A stretch of DNA of 53,846 nt from Planctomycetota bacterium (GTDB lineage: Bacteria > Planctomycetota > Phycisphaerae > Phycisphaerales > SM1A02): assembly GCA_022568135.1 (NCBI GenBank), contig JADFFQ010000018.1, positions 1-53,846 on the forward strand, in the 5' to 3' direction. The translations under genes were made by a program, and so were the position numbers. Numbering within the stretch: the stretch's first letter is position 1; each line of letters begins with the position of its first letter. Positions 1 through 8,879 of the stretch are shown here, piece after piece. Below the pieces are notes generated by a model that saw nothing but the letters and a program-made list of their open reading frames with translations, was not told where the DNA came from and ran no database searches.

Positions 1-334
1 ATCTGTTTCGTTTGCCGTTTTGTTTGGTCATCACTGGCCTCCTTGCCGCAGACCAGTCATACTCTACATCACCACAAGGCGCAACCCGTACATGCGCCGA
101 ACATCCGATCCGTCAGACAGAACCTAGCCCCAGCCACCCCGTTGTACCGCGACCACTCCCGATGGAATCGGGACGGCTTTATGGGGTGGCCGCGCTTGTG
201 CTCGATCGCAATGAAACCCGGGCTGGGGACAGGGCGGCGCTGAGAGAGGGTTCTCTCGGCTCGGTGGGGGGATCGAGCGTGAGCGCCTGGCGGCGCAGCT
301 ACGAAGAGCGAGTAAGATGTCGGTCAGTATCGTC
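1..334. other. leader region before tRNA-Leu, no gene seen
   Basis: I see no convincing coding sequence here. The only open frame that spans the stretch runs straight through the tRNA-Leu gene and so is not real. The region holds one copy of a 39-bp element (147-185) that recurs upstream of nuoC at 23080-23118. Nothing else stands out. Confidence 0.6.
147..185 (+). repeat. 39-bp dispersed element, copy 1 (hairpin TCCCGAT-gga-ATCGGGA)
   Basis: This 39-bp stretch is identical to 23080-23118. Its core is a perfect 7-bp inverted repeat (TCCCGAT and ATCGGGA around a 3-nt loop) followed by CGGCTTTATGGG. Similarity continues weakly past the identical part (a GGCCGCG-TTG pattern in both). It sits about 150 bp upstream of tRNA-Leu here and about 110 bp upstream of nuoC in the other copy. 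It could be a small mobile repeat, a terminator-like hairpin or a structured leader; the sequence does not decide. Confidence 0.75.
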
Positions 335-420
335 GCCGGAGTGGCGGAATTGGCAGACGCGCCGGACTCAAAATCCGGTGGAGGTGATACTCCGTGTGGG
401 TTCGACTCCCACCTCCGGCA
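335..420 (+). tRNA. tRNA-Leu (anticodon CAA)
   Basis: The acceptor arms GCCGGAG (335-341) and CTCCGGC (413-419) pair fully, with discriminator A at 420. The anticodon stem CCGGA/TCCGG encloses the loop CTCAAAA, so the anticodon is CAA, reading UUG. The long variable arm (GGAG-GTGATA-CTCC) is typical of leucine tRNAs, and GGTTCGACTCC forms the T arm. The 3' CCA is not encoded. The gene stands alone, ending about 60 bp before the convergent lipoprotein gene. Confidence 0.97.
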
Positions 421-481
421 TTGGAAACGGCTTCAGACTTGAGACTTGAGGGCGGCGCAACGGACGGCCGAGTCCCGATCT

Positions 482-3400
482 CTACGGCCCGGACCGATAT
501 CTCGTGTTGTAGCGCTCGTGGAGCTGATCGCGATGGATGCTGCTGACGCCTGACCGTGGCAGGGGCTCAATCGTCTCGCCGTCCTTCGTGAACAGGTCCA
601 TGTCCTTGCACCAGCCGCGGGCCTCAACCACGAAGCGTCGGGTCCATCCCGGCGGCGGCGCATCGGTCGCGGCCTCGAACTCGAAATGAATCTCCTCGCC
701 CGGGCCGAAGATGGCCAGCGCGTTGTCGCTCGCACGGACAAGCTCATCGACCGGTCCGATCGCTGTATGGAAGCCTGCTAGGAAACGGGTGTCCCACAGG
801 GGGCGGCGCTGATGGTAGTCGTACCAGGGCAGGCGCTGCGGCCCCGTCGTTCGCCGGGCGAAGCCGGGTTGGGCCATGCGGGCTGATCGAAGGTTGCACG
901 TTCGGCTCCGCGCCGCTGGACAATCCTCGGCATAGATCACCGCGAGTCGATCCCAATAGATTTCCTGGTTCGTGCGGATGCGCAATTGGGTGGTTTGCCG
1001 CGGAAGGTTGACAAGCGGGACTGACATCTGGCGCGGCATCCCAGCCGGATAGCCGAACTGCTCGAGCACTACGTGCCAGGCGCCGTCGGCGCCGAGGGCT
1101 TCGATTGTGGGCGCGCGGTAAACGGCCCCAGCCTGCCACGCAGCGAACATCGTCTGCGAGTATGGATACTCGATCCACCCATCGGCAAGAAGGACCGGTT
1201 GCCGCTCGTGGGCATCGATCGGCTGATCAAAGATGAGCGTCAGGATGTGCTCGCGTTGGAGCCTGCCGATGAATCGCCGATCCAGCGCGCCAACCGGCGC
1301 CGCGCGGCGGTCCGCTGTCGCGATGTGGGTCGTTACATCCTCGCCGCGGTCGTTGACGGCTTGCACCGGGAGAACTTCGTCACGATAGAACACCGGCCGG
1401 CCGGTCGGCTCCGGGCCAAGGATCGACATTCGCTCATCGAGCGTCATCTTCCAGCCCGGCGGCAGGTCATAGCTGACCAGGCGCATCGAATCGAGATAGC
1501 ACGCTTCTTCCATCGGCTCGGCGAGCTTGAGGATGTAACGCTCATCCTTGGGTTGCAGCAACCCCGGGGGAAGCAAGAAGTTCTCCCACGGCCGGGGCGA
1601 AGCGTATTCACCCGGGGCGACCAGATACCCGAGCCCGCCGACGCCGAGCAGGTCGCTGACAAACTCGTAGCGATCACCGTTGAACGCGAAGAGCACCGGA
1701 CAGCTTGACAACTGTCGTTGGGTTTCGGTGATCGTGTGACGCCGGCCGACTTCCAGATCAATCTCGCTTTGGAACACGCCGTCCGACCAGTCGATCGCGA
1801 TGAAGTCGATCTTCTCGGCTCCGCCAAGCCCGATGGCGATCGGTTGCAAGCTTTGGCCGGGACCGGACTCATTGCGGAACGTATCGAGAACCGTCCAGCG
1901 GGAATCGACGCGCACGGCGATGTGCGCGCCGATGCCGGAGGCGTTGGACCGCATCGATTGGCCAGGGTTCTCCATCCCCGTGAAGCTCAGCGCTGTGAAG
2001 CGATGTCGTCCGGGACCGGGTTTCCATATCACCGGAGGTCCATCGAATGGGATGGCGACAATGCTCGGACCGTCGCTGGCCGAGAGATTCACCGGCAACC
2101 AGCCCGCAATCCTCTGGCGGTCCGGAGCAACGAGTCTTGGCACAATCCCACTGTCATTCTCAGATTCGTCCCAAACGGCCAGGTCGTCCGCGCGGAGTTC
2201 AAGCAGATTGAGCAATCCGTCGCCGGTAACGTCACTCAGCGCGATCCCCGCCGGCGCTTGCGTCACATTGCTGTCGGCATTCCAATGCAGAGGGACCGGA
2301 AGCTCCGTAGATTGCCATTGACCGTCTGGGTCTTCTTGCCACCGAAGACCCCAGCGGTCCAACTGGCGCTTCGAGTCAGTCGAATACAACTCAACCCGGC
2401 CGTCGGCGTCCAGATCGCCTGCCACGGCGGCGTTGATCGACGCCGTTCTGAACGCGTCGAAGCCCTCCGCGGGGTGGTACGCCCAAAGCCGATCGTTGAG
2501 ATACACCTCATGCGGCGGTTTGACATTGATCACGATGATGTCCGCGTCGCGGTCATGATCGAGGTCGGCCACGAGCACCTGGCGCGAGGGCCGGCCGTCG
2601 CCTGCGATGCCGCGCTCCTGAGCGATCGGGCGGAACGTGCCATCGAGGTTGTTGTTCAACAGCTCGTTCGGCCCGTCGGCATTGACGCAGAAGATGTCCA
2701 GATCACCGTCGTGATCGGCATCGAAGAACGCACCATCGACCGTGTCGTAATCGCCGTTGGCAGTTCGGGTTGATTGGCTGACATCGGCCCACTTGCCCGG
2801 CTCGACCTGACGCCAAAGCTGATTCGGACCTCTGCGGCAGAGATAGACATCGGTCCAGCCGTCGTTATCGAAATCGCCCCAGAGAGCCGCATTCACCGCG
2901 CTGACCGTCGCCAGATCGTGGTCCACGTCAAGGGTGAAGCAGCCGTCGCCGCTGTTGAGGATAACGGCGTTGGCGACATCGCCTTGGCGAAGCGCATCAG
3001 CAATGAAAATGTCCAACCGACCGTCGTTGTCGATGTCACAAGCTGTGATACTCACGGAACGATCTTCTGCATGCTCTTTCCAAGCGTAACCCTCGCCATC
3101 GTCGATCAACGGCCCCGGCTCAGCGAAGATCGGACCGATCGGTGGTGTAGTTACCGGCGGTTCGTCGAGATCAATGGCAAGAGCCTCGGCCTTGGGACCC
3201 ATCTTCGTGTAAATGAAGTCAACCGTCCGCGCACGAGGATTCTCATTCAACTTCTCAAACGTCTCCTGCATCGAGCGACCTTCATCAACACGCCCGGACC
3301 GCGAAAGAAGCTGTGAAAGACGGTAATAGCCGCTTCGCAGATATGGATCGATCTCGATTGTGCGCTGGTACAATGGCAACGCCTCGTCCTTACGCTTCAT

Positions 3401-3832
3401 CTGCTCCAATGCGCTGGCGTAGAAATACAGCGCATACGCGTCGTGCGGATCTGCTTCGGCAACAAACCTGAGATGTCCAAGAGCAGTTTCGTTTCCGGAT
3501 CGCAGCAGCAGCAATCCAGAACAGTACCGTGCCCGCAGATGATCCGGCGCAGTCCCCAGAACGTCACTCAGCAATCCAAGCGCCAATGACTCGTCACCCT
3601 CTTCCTGCCGATTCAGCGTGGCAATGGCGAGATTGACCTTGACCTCCAGCCAGTCAGGATGTTCGTTGACGAGCTGCTCGAAGACAGCGCGCGCGTCCGC
3701 ATACTTGTATTGGCCCATCAGCCCAACCCCGCGGTTGTTAGCCGCGATGTCGGCGGCATCGGGCGGAGGCTGGCGCGCGCATCCAACCATCAACAGCAGC
3801 AACATCGCGCCCGGAAGGACCAGCCCCTTCAT
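482..3832 (-). CDS. large TPR and FG-GAP/UnbV-type lipoprotein, 1116 aa
   Basis: This is probably an exported lipoprotein: a hydrophobic start leads to the lipobox LMVGC with Cys18. TPR-like helices fill about residues 30-210. FG-GAP/VCBS propeller repeats with Asp-rich Ca-binding loops (DIDNDGRLDIF, DFDNDGWTDVY, DADHDGDLDIF) fill about 250-600. An ASPIC/UnbV-like segment (SGIGAHIAVRV to IDWSDG) lies at about 630-700. A further 400 residues begin with FAFNGDRYEFVSDLLG, a block I associate with large CRTAC1-like proteins and whose role is unknown to me. It combines in one chain what the pairs at 5007-8180 and 16548-19878 encode in two. Its ATG overlaps the stop of the upstream hydrolase as ATGA, so the two are translationally coupled. 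Substrate and partner are unknown. Confidence 0.85.
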   Translation of the reverse strand: MKGLVLPGAMLLLLMVGCARQPPPDAADIAANNRGVGLMGQYKYADARAVFEQLVNEHPDWLEVKVNLAIATLNRQEEGDESLALGLLSDVLGTAPDHLRARYCSGLLLLRSGNETALGHLRFVAEADPHDAYALYFYASALEQMKRKDEALPLYQRTIEIDPYLRSGYYRLSQLLSRSGRVDEGRSMQETFEKLNENPRARTVDFIYTKMGPKAEALAIDLDEPPVTTPPIGPIFAEPGPLIDDGEGYAWKEHAEDRSVSITACDIDNDGRLDIFIADALRQGDVANAVILNSGDGCFTLDVDHDLATVSAVNAALWGDFDNDGWTDVYLCRRGPNQLWRQVEPGKWADVSQSTRTANGDYDTVDGAFFDADHDGDLDIFCVNADGPNELLNNNLDGTFRPIAQERGIAGDGRPSRQVLVADLDHDRDADIIVINVKPPHEVYLNDRLWAYHPAEGFDAFRTASINAAVAGDLDADGRVELYSTDSKRQLDRWGLRWQEDPDGQWQSTELPVPLHWNADSNVTQAPAGIALSDVTGDGLLNLLELRADDLAVWDESENDSGIVPRLVAPDRQRIAGWLPVNLSASDGPSIVAIPFDGPPVIWKPGPGRHRFTALSFTGMENPGQSMRSNASGIGAHIAVRVDSRWTVLDTFRNESGPGQSLQPIAIGLGGAEKIDFIAIDWSDGVFQSEIDLEVGRRHTITETQRQLSSCPVLFAFNGDRYEFVSDLLGVGGLGYLVAPGEYASPRPWENFLLPPGLLQPKDERYILKLAEPMEEACYLDSMRLVSYDLPPGWKMTLDERMSILGPEPTGRPVFYRDEVLPVQAVNDRGEDVTTHIATADRRAAPVGALDRRFIGRLQREHILTLIFDQPIDAHERQPVLLADGWIEYPYSQTMFAAWQAGAVYRAPTIEALGADGAWHVVLEQFGYPAGMPRQMSVPLVNLPRQTTQLRIRTNQEIYWDRLAVIYAEDCPAARSRTCNLRSARMAQPGFARRTTGPQRLPWYDYHQRRPLWDTRFLAGFHTAIGPVDELVRASDNALAIFGPGEEIHFEFEAATDAPPPGWTRRFVVEARGWCKDMDLFTKDGETIEPLPRSGVSSIHRDQLHERYNTRYRSGP

Positions 3833-4830
3833 TGGGGGTCTCCGAGCAGGCGGGCGGACTCGGCGATACGTCGCCGAATTGTCTCGCCCGTCAAGGGATG
3901 TTCAGTCGGTGCGGCCGGCGCCAGCCAGGGCTGTTGAAGGTAGGAATGTAGTTCGCTGCGCAGATGCCCGCGCAAGTCATGGCCGAGTCGGCGAGACCGT
4001 TCATGACGAAGCGTCTCAATGTCGATCGGCCCGACGACGACCTTTTCGCCCTCGCCCGGATCAGCCTGAGCCAGGATGCGCCCGTCGTAATCCACGACCA
4101 TGCTCCCGCCCGGCCAACTGAACGGCGGATACCCCGCCATACTTGCACCCTGGTTGGCAGCAACGACGTAAACGGTGTTCTCCGCGGCGCGGGCACGGTT
4201 GAAAAGCGTCCACCAGTCCATCGGCGGCGTGGCGCCCCACGGGTCCATATAGGCCGACACTCGAATAATCACTTCGGCCCCGTTGAACGCAATCTGGCGG
4301 ATTGTCTCCGGAAACAGCCAGTCATAGCAGATCGCAACGCCCAGTCGCCCCAGCTCGGTCTCGACCACGGGGAAAGGATCGAGCGGGTAATCGCTGATGT
4401 CGTGCGGCGACGCGTGCAGCTCCCAGGGTATCCATGGGTTCACCTTGCGGTACTTCGACAATACCCCCCCCGGGCCGATCAGCACCGTCGTATTGAAGAT
4501 CACATCCCGATACGCGTCATCGACTTCAAGGAACGTGCCGGTCTGGATGTAGCAGCCGTGCTTCTTCGCCAGCGCGGCATAACGATCGGTGTACTCATTG
4601 GGCACCGGAACCGCCAGCCGGTCGCGTAACTTGGCGACGCTGTCGTAGATCGGCGCCGCGTGAGCGAATTCCGGGAACGCGAGGAGCCGGACATCAAAGA
4701 ACGGCTCGTAGCCGAGAATCGTCTGCTCAGCGATCTCACACATTCGCGCAGTCCGCTGACCGATTTCGCTTCGGTTGGCGGGGCAGTCAAACGCGGTCTG
4801 ACATGCTGCGGCGTAGTAGAGGGCGGACAT
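3829..4830 (-). CDS. nitrilase-superfamily carbon-nitrogen hydrolase
   Basis: The 333-aa protein has the Glu-Lys-Cys triad of the nitrilase/amidase superfamily: Glu54 in AFPEF, Lys129 in KYRKVNPW and Cys168 in AICYDW. Such enzymes hydrolyse amides or nitriles in the cytoplasm; the substrate cannot be told from sequence. The open frame extends 74 codons upstream, but that part is Arg/Pro/Ser-rich and resembles no nitrilase N-terminus. I therefore start at the ATG at 4830 (MSALYYAAACQ). The stop overlaps the start of the large lipoprotein gene by 4 bp (ATGA), so the pair forms an operon. Confidence 0.88.
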   Translation of the reverse strand: MSALYYAAACQTAFDCPANRSEIGQRTARMCEIAEQTILGYEPFFDVRLLAFPEFAHAAPIYDSVAKLRDRLAVPVPNEYTDRYAALAKKHGCYIQTGTFLEVDDAYRDVIFNTTVLIGPGGVLSKYRKVNPWIPWELHASPHDISDYPLDPFPVVETELGRLGVAICYDWLFPETIRQIAFNGAEVIIRVSAYMDPWGATPPMDWWTLFNRARAAENTVYVVAANQGASMAGYPPFSWPGGSMVVDYDGRILAQADPGEGEKVVVGPIDIETLRHERSRRLGHDLRGHLRSELHSYLQQPWLAPAAPTEHPLTGETIRRRIAESARLLGDPQ

Positions 4831-5006
4831 GACCGAGATTGAAACCGATCTTGAGCAGACTCGGGTCGCAGCGCCACTTTCGGCAGGTGAGCTGTGCCGA
4901 GGTGCCTGATGACGACCCGACCGGTGGACAACGTTAGGGATCATAGGGTGAAACCGTATGGTCGTCCGGCCGGCTGGGTTATTGCGGGCGAATACCCAGC
5001 GGTCAT

Positions 5007-6449
5007 ATGATCCTGCCGATGGGCCGGGCGATACATTACGTGCTCGCCGCATTGCTGGTCGTCGCTGCGGCGATTGGAATCCGGTGGTGGGTCACCAGGC
5101 ACCGCCCACCCGAGCCGCCGGTGATGCGCGATCCCAGCAGCGTCGATCCCCTGGTGGGCCAACTGATTGAGCAAACGCTCGCCGAGGTTCGGCGCAATCC
5201 TCGCCATGCCGAGCTCCGGGCCAGGCTGGCCATGGTCTATCACGCCAACGGCGTACACGATCTGGCCGGGGTGACCTATGAGCAGGCGCTAGCGCTCGAT
5301 GCCCAGAACGCCCGCTGGTGGTATCACCTGGCACGGCTCCGGGCCGAGGTGGGCGATGTGGAGGCAGCGATCGCCACGATGGGCCGGACGATCGCACTCG
5401 ATGATGCCTATGCCCCCGCCCATTGGCGCCGCGGCTTGTGGCTGCTGCAACTGGGACGCGTCGACGAAGCCGAAGTCGCGTTCCGCCAAGCCACACAGGT
5501 CAACCCCGACGATCCCGGCGGCTGGGTGGGGCAGGCCCGGGTGTTGCTGAGTCGCGGAGAGTATGAGCAAGCGGTCCAACTGCTGCGGGGTCGTGTGGTC
5601 GCCAACTGGCCGGACTATGGCTATGCCCGCCGTCTGCTTGGCACGGCCTACCGCCATCTTGGTCAAGAGGCGGCAGCCCGCCGTGAACTGGCTCGCAGCC
5701 AAGGATCATTGCCGGTATGGGAAGACGCGTGGGTAGACGAGGTGGAGGCGTTAGCCACCGGCTTCAGCGCGATCATGAAGCGTGCGGATGGGCTGATCGC
5801 CCGCGGCCGGCTCAGAGAGGCTCTGGCGCTGGTCACTCCGTTGCGCAAGCCGCAGCCGACCAACCCTGACCTGCTCAACAAGATTGCCGAGGCCCACTTT
5901 GGCCTTGGCGAACCCCAACGCGCCAGAGACGCCCTGATGATTGCAGCGCAGGCTCACCCCACACACTTCCCCACCCATCTGAACCTGAGTCTCGCGTACG
6001 AGCAAACGAGGGATATGAGACTTGCCTTGAGGCACGCCAATCAAGCCATCGCCCTCAACCCGGGGTCCGGGCCGGCCTACCTGCAAAAGGCGCGGCTGTA
6101 TACGATCATCGAAAACTATGAATCCGCCGTGGAGCCGCTTGAGCAAGCCGTCCGCTACGGCGTCATGGACGCCGACGTGTTGCTCATGCTGGGGAATATT
6201 CAGGCCCAGCTGAACCGGTGGCAGGCGGCTGCGGACACCTTCGAAATGGTGATCAAGCAACGTCCTGACCAGGCATCGGCGTTTGCCCTGCTAGCCTGGG
6301 TCAAGGGCGAGGCGGGCGCGCTGGGCGAGGCTAGGGCGGCTCTGCAACAAGCTAGGGAGTTGGACGCTCACGAGCCGCTTCTACAGCCGACGGCGGCGAG
6401 GCTTCGGCAATTGGAACAAGCCGGTCCGGCACCAGTGCCGAACCGGTGA
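5007..6449 (+). CDS. membrane-anchored TPR protein
   Basis: The 480-aa protein starts with one membrane segment (about residues 9-27, rich in Leu/Ala/Val, then RWWV) and continues almost wholly as TPR helices. Repeats such as WWYHLARLRAEVGDVEAAI, AHWRRGLWLLQLGRVDEAE and DADVLLMLGNIQAQ are clear. It is probably a periplasmic scaffold held by its N-terminal anchor. An internal ATG at codon 5 could also be the start; neither has a strong Shine-Dalgarno site. The gene is followed 18 bp later by an FG-GAP/UnbV lipoprotein gene, an arrangement repeated at 16548-19878, so the two products probably act together. Confidence 0.85.
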   Translation: MILPMGRAIHYVLAALLVVAAAIGIRWWVTRHRPPEPPVMRDPSSVDPLVGQLIEQTLAEVRRNPRHAELRARLAMVYHANGVHDLAGVTYEQALALDAQNARWWYHLARLRAEVGDVEAAIATMGRTIALDDAYAPAHWRRGLWLLQLGRVDEAEVAFRQATQVNPDDPGGWVGQARVLLSRGEYEQAVQLLRGRVVANWPDYGYARRLLGTAYRHLGQEAAARRELARSQGSLPVWEDAWVDEVEALATGFSAIMKRADGLIARGRLREALALVTPLRKPQPTNPDLLNKIAEAHFGLGEPQRARDALMIAAQAHPTHFPTHLNLSLAYEQTRDMRLALRHANQAIALNPGSGPAYLQKARLYTIIENYESAVEPLEQAVRYGVMDADVLLMLGNIQAQLNRWQAAADTFEMVIKQRPDQASAFALLAWVKGEAGALGEARAALQQARELDAHEPLLQPTAARLRQLEQAGPAPVPNR

Positions 6450-6467
6450 AGCCATGGGTATTCGTGA

Positions 6468-8180
6468 ATGATTCGAAGCACTGGAAAGACCTGCTCCGAC
6501 ATGGGAGCGACGATTGCGCTGCTCATCTCCGTGTGCATCATCGCCCAGGGGTGCGAGAGATCGAAGCCTCCACCAAGCTCGCTGTCACAGCCACCGCCCA
6601 CCGACGGAGCACCTTGGTTCGAGGAGGTCGCCCAGCAGAGCGGCTTGGTCTTTGAGTGGCGTTCCGGTTTCCGCGACCGCCATTACATGCCCGAGATTAC
6701 CGGCGGCGGCGCGGCTCTGTTTGATATGGACGGCGACGGGGACCTCGATGCCTACCTCGTCCAAGCTGGAAGCCTTGTCGAGCCCAATGAAAGTCACCCG
6801 CCGAACCTCCTCTTCCGCAACGTCGGCGACGGAGCGTTCGAGAATGTAACGTCCGGCAGTGGCGCCGATGATCGCGGCTATGGCATGGGAGTGGCGTGCG
6901 GAGACTATGACAACGATGGCGATGTTGATCTGTACGTTACCAACGTCGGCCCCAACGTGCTGCTGCGAAACGAAGGTGACGGACGGTTCACGGACGTGAC
7001 CAGCCAAGCCGGCGTGGGTCATCCCGGCTGGGGATCGAGCGCCGCGTTCGTGGATTATGACCACGACGGCGACCTCGATTTGTATTTCTGCAACTACCTC
7101 AACTGGTCTGTCGCCACCGAAATCGATTGCTTCAACGAAATGGGGGCTCCGGACTACTGCGGTCCCAAGAACTACAGAGCCCCCGCCATGGATGTTCTTT
7201 ACCGCAACAACGGCGAGGGAACGTTCACCGACGTCTCTGAGCTGGCCGGCCTCAACCAGGCCCTTGGTACCGGCCTCGGCGTGGTGTGCGGCGACTTTAA
7301 CAACGATGGGTGGATCGACATCTTCGTCGCCAACGACTTGATGCCAGATCACCTGTGGCTCAATCAAGGCGACGGGACCTTTCGCGACGAAGCGCTCTTT
7401 GCCGGCTGCGCGATCGATCAGGAAGGCAAAGCCAAGGCCGGGATGGGCGTCACGGCAGCCGACATCGACGATGATGGCGACCTTGACGTCATGGTCTGCA
7501 ATCTCAACAACGAGTCCGACTCGTTGTTCCGCAACGAGGGCGGCTACTTCACCGACACGACGGCGATAATGGGATTGGGTTCCGTCAGCCGGCCATTTAC
7601 TCGCTTTGGTATGGCCTGGACCGACTTTGACAACGACGGCTATCTTGACCTCTATCAGGCGAACGGCCGTGTCATGCGCCAATCAAGATTGTTCTCCGAC
7701 AATCCGTTCGATGAGCCGAACCTGTTATTTCGTGGTCACCCCACCGGGAGGTTCCAAGAGGTTCGCCCGCGCGGTGGAACCCGTGATTTGCTTGCCGCCA
7801 CCAGCCGAGCCGCAGCCTTTGGCGACATCGATCAGGACGGCGCCATCGACGTGCTGGTGGTCAATCGCGACGGGAAAGCTCACCTGCTTCGCAATATCGT
7901 CCCCAATCGCGGCAATTGGATCAACTTCCGGGTGATCGAAGAACACGGTCGGGACGCCCTTGGGGCCACCGTTCGCCTGACGTTGGGAGACCGGCGCATT
8001 ACCCGCGATGTCAGGGCCGCCTACAGCTTCCTGGCCAGCAACGACCCGAAGGTTCACGTCGGGCTGGGCAAGCACGATGGCGTGACCGACGTTTCAGTGC
8101 GCTGGATCGATGGGGGGATTGAATCGTTCGGCGACTTTGGGGCGAATCAAGTGGTCACGCTCCAGCGCGGCGACGGCTAG
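6468..8180 (+). CDS. CRTAC1-like FG-GAP/UnbV lipoprotein
   Basis: The 570-aa exported protein has several FG-GAP/VCBS repeats with Ca-binding loops (DMDGDGDLDAY, DYDNDGDVDLY, DYDHDGDLDLY, DFDNDGYLDLY), predicting a beta-propeller. It ends in an ASPIC/UnbV domain (about residues 480-565; GATVRLTLGDRR, YSFLASNDPKVHVGLG, VRWIDGG). A lipobox (IAQGC) lies 29 residues in. The ATG at 6501 (MGATIALLIS) would give a more normal signal peptide than the ATG at 6468, and neither has a strong ribosome site. The paralogue at 18136-19878 has the same architecture and also follows a TPR gene. Molecular function is unknown. Confidence 0.88.
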   Translation: MIRSTGKTCSDMGATIALLISVCIIAQGCERSKPPPSSLSQPPPTDGAPWFEEVAQQSGLVFEWRSGFRDRHYMPEITGGGAALFDMDGDGDLDAYLVQAGSLVEPNESHPPNLLFRNVGDGAFENVTSGSGADDRGYGMGVACGDYDNDGDVDLYVTNVGPNVLLRNEGDGRFTDVTSQAGVGHPGWGSSAAFVDYDHDGDLDLYFCNYLNWSVATEIDCFNEMGAPDYCGPKNYRAPAMDVLYRNNGEGTFTDVSELAGLNQALGTGLGVVCGDFNNDGWIDIFVANDLMPDHLWLNQGDGTFRDEALFAGCAIDQEGKAKAGMGVTAADIDDDGDLDVMVCNLNNESDSLFRNEGGYFTDTTAIMGLGSVSRPFTRFGMAWTDFDNDGYLDLYQANGRVMRQSRLFSDNPFDEPNLLFRGHPTGRFQEVRPRGGTRDLLAATSRAAAFGDIDQDGAIDVLVVNRDGKAHLLRNIVPNRGNWINFRVIEEHGRDALGATVRLTLGDRRITRDVRAAYSFLASNDPKVHVGLGKHDGVTDVSVRWIDGGIESFGDFGANQVVTLQRGDG

Positions 8181-8292
8181 ATGCGCCGCAAACGTTGAGC
8201 GCCGATCGACAGCCGCGAGGGGAAGCCCGCGGATGGCCGATGCGGCGACTTCGAAGTTCTTTCTCATCTGCGCGCAAGATCGACGCCCGGGC

Positions 8293-8581
8293 GACTGGAC
8301 CACCAATCCCTTCGACATGTTGAGTCTGCTGGCCAACTGGGGCGCTTGCCCGCAAGCGCCCGGCTGTGGCCCTGGCCCGCAGTTGAGCTTCGGCCAGTGC
8401 GGGTCAGGGCGGCGGCGGTAGCAGCGGCGGTCCGGGTGCAAGCCCATCGCTCACCGCGGCGCTGGCGCAAATGGGATTCGACAGTGTCGGCGAATACCAG
8501 GACTGGCTGATCGCCGCAAGCGACTCCGAAGCCTTCGTGTGCGCGTGTGTGCTCCAAGTGCTTCTGGAGGTGCAACCATAG
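8293..8581 (+). pseudogene. decayed dockerin-type C-terminal tail with frameshift
   Basis: One frame reads NPFDMLSLLANWGACP (8305-8352), plainly related to the dockerin ends of neighbouring genes (GILDLLALLANWGPCP). That frame stops at 8419-8421. The next frame continues as a Gly/Ser-rich linker and then SLTAALAQMGFDSVGEYQDW and a hydrophobic end, stopping at 8579-8581. There is no start codon, signal peptide or first Ca-binding loop. I read it as the 3' remnant of a dockerin-tailed secreted protein gene, broken by at least one frameshift. Confidence 0.6.
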
Positions 8582-8592
8582 GGAAAGAGGAA

Positions 8593-8634
8593 GTGATGAG
8601 TGATGAGTGATGAGGGATGAGTGATAAGCGATGA
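8593..8634 (-). repeat. heptamer tract, six units
   Basis: Six consecutive 7-bp units occur without gaps: GTGATGA three times, then GGGATGA, GTGATAA and GCGATGA. Read on the minus strand they become TCATCAC-type units followed by a CTTCCTCTTTCCC tail that abuts the TAG at 8579-8581. The tract lies between a decayed dockerin tail and a palindromic terminator. Related tracts occur at several other intergenic sites in the window. Confidence 0.85.
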
Positions 8635-8637
8635 CGT

Positions 8638-8667
8638 AAAGCCCAGGGAAAGCTTTCCCTGGGCTTT
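8638..8667. terminator. 30-bp perfect palindrome, terminator-like
   Basis: A perfect palindrome with outer arms AAAGCCCA/TGGGCTTT and centre AAGCTT forms a long GC-rich hairpin ending in CTTT on either strand. It is identical to 15413-15442 and related, with compensating arm changes, to 39967-39996. It lies after the FG-GAP/UnbV gene and the decayed tail, where an intrinsic terminator would be expected. Confidence 0.7.
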
Positions 8668-8879
8668 CTCTCTCGCGTCGGCGGCGAGTGCATCGGACGT
8701 GCGGTTGTCTGCGGGACACGTGCGAAGCTGATCTGGCGGGTATTGGGGGTGATCCTCCTGTCGAGGTCGACACCATCGTCGGCAGTGCCCTACCGTGATA
8801 CTGCTCGCATTGTGAGCGGCTGTGCTGGGAGGAGTCGGGGTGCTCTGGGGTCCCTGACGAGCGGTGCTGGAGGATCATC

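Noticed and set aside
12..449. Open frame of 145 codons on the plus strand
   Set aside because: It reads through the tRNA-Leu gene; the RNWQTRRTQNPVEV-like peptide is the classic false product of a tRNA-Leu read as protein.
1718..2773. Long plus-strand frame opposite the large lipoprotein gene
   Set aside because: High GC keeps antisense frames open; the minus-strand protein has clear repeats, a lipobox and coupling to its neighbour.
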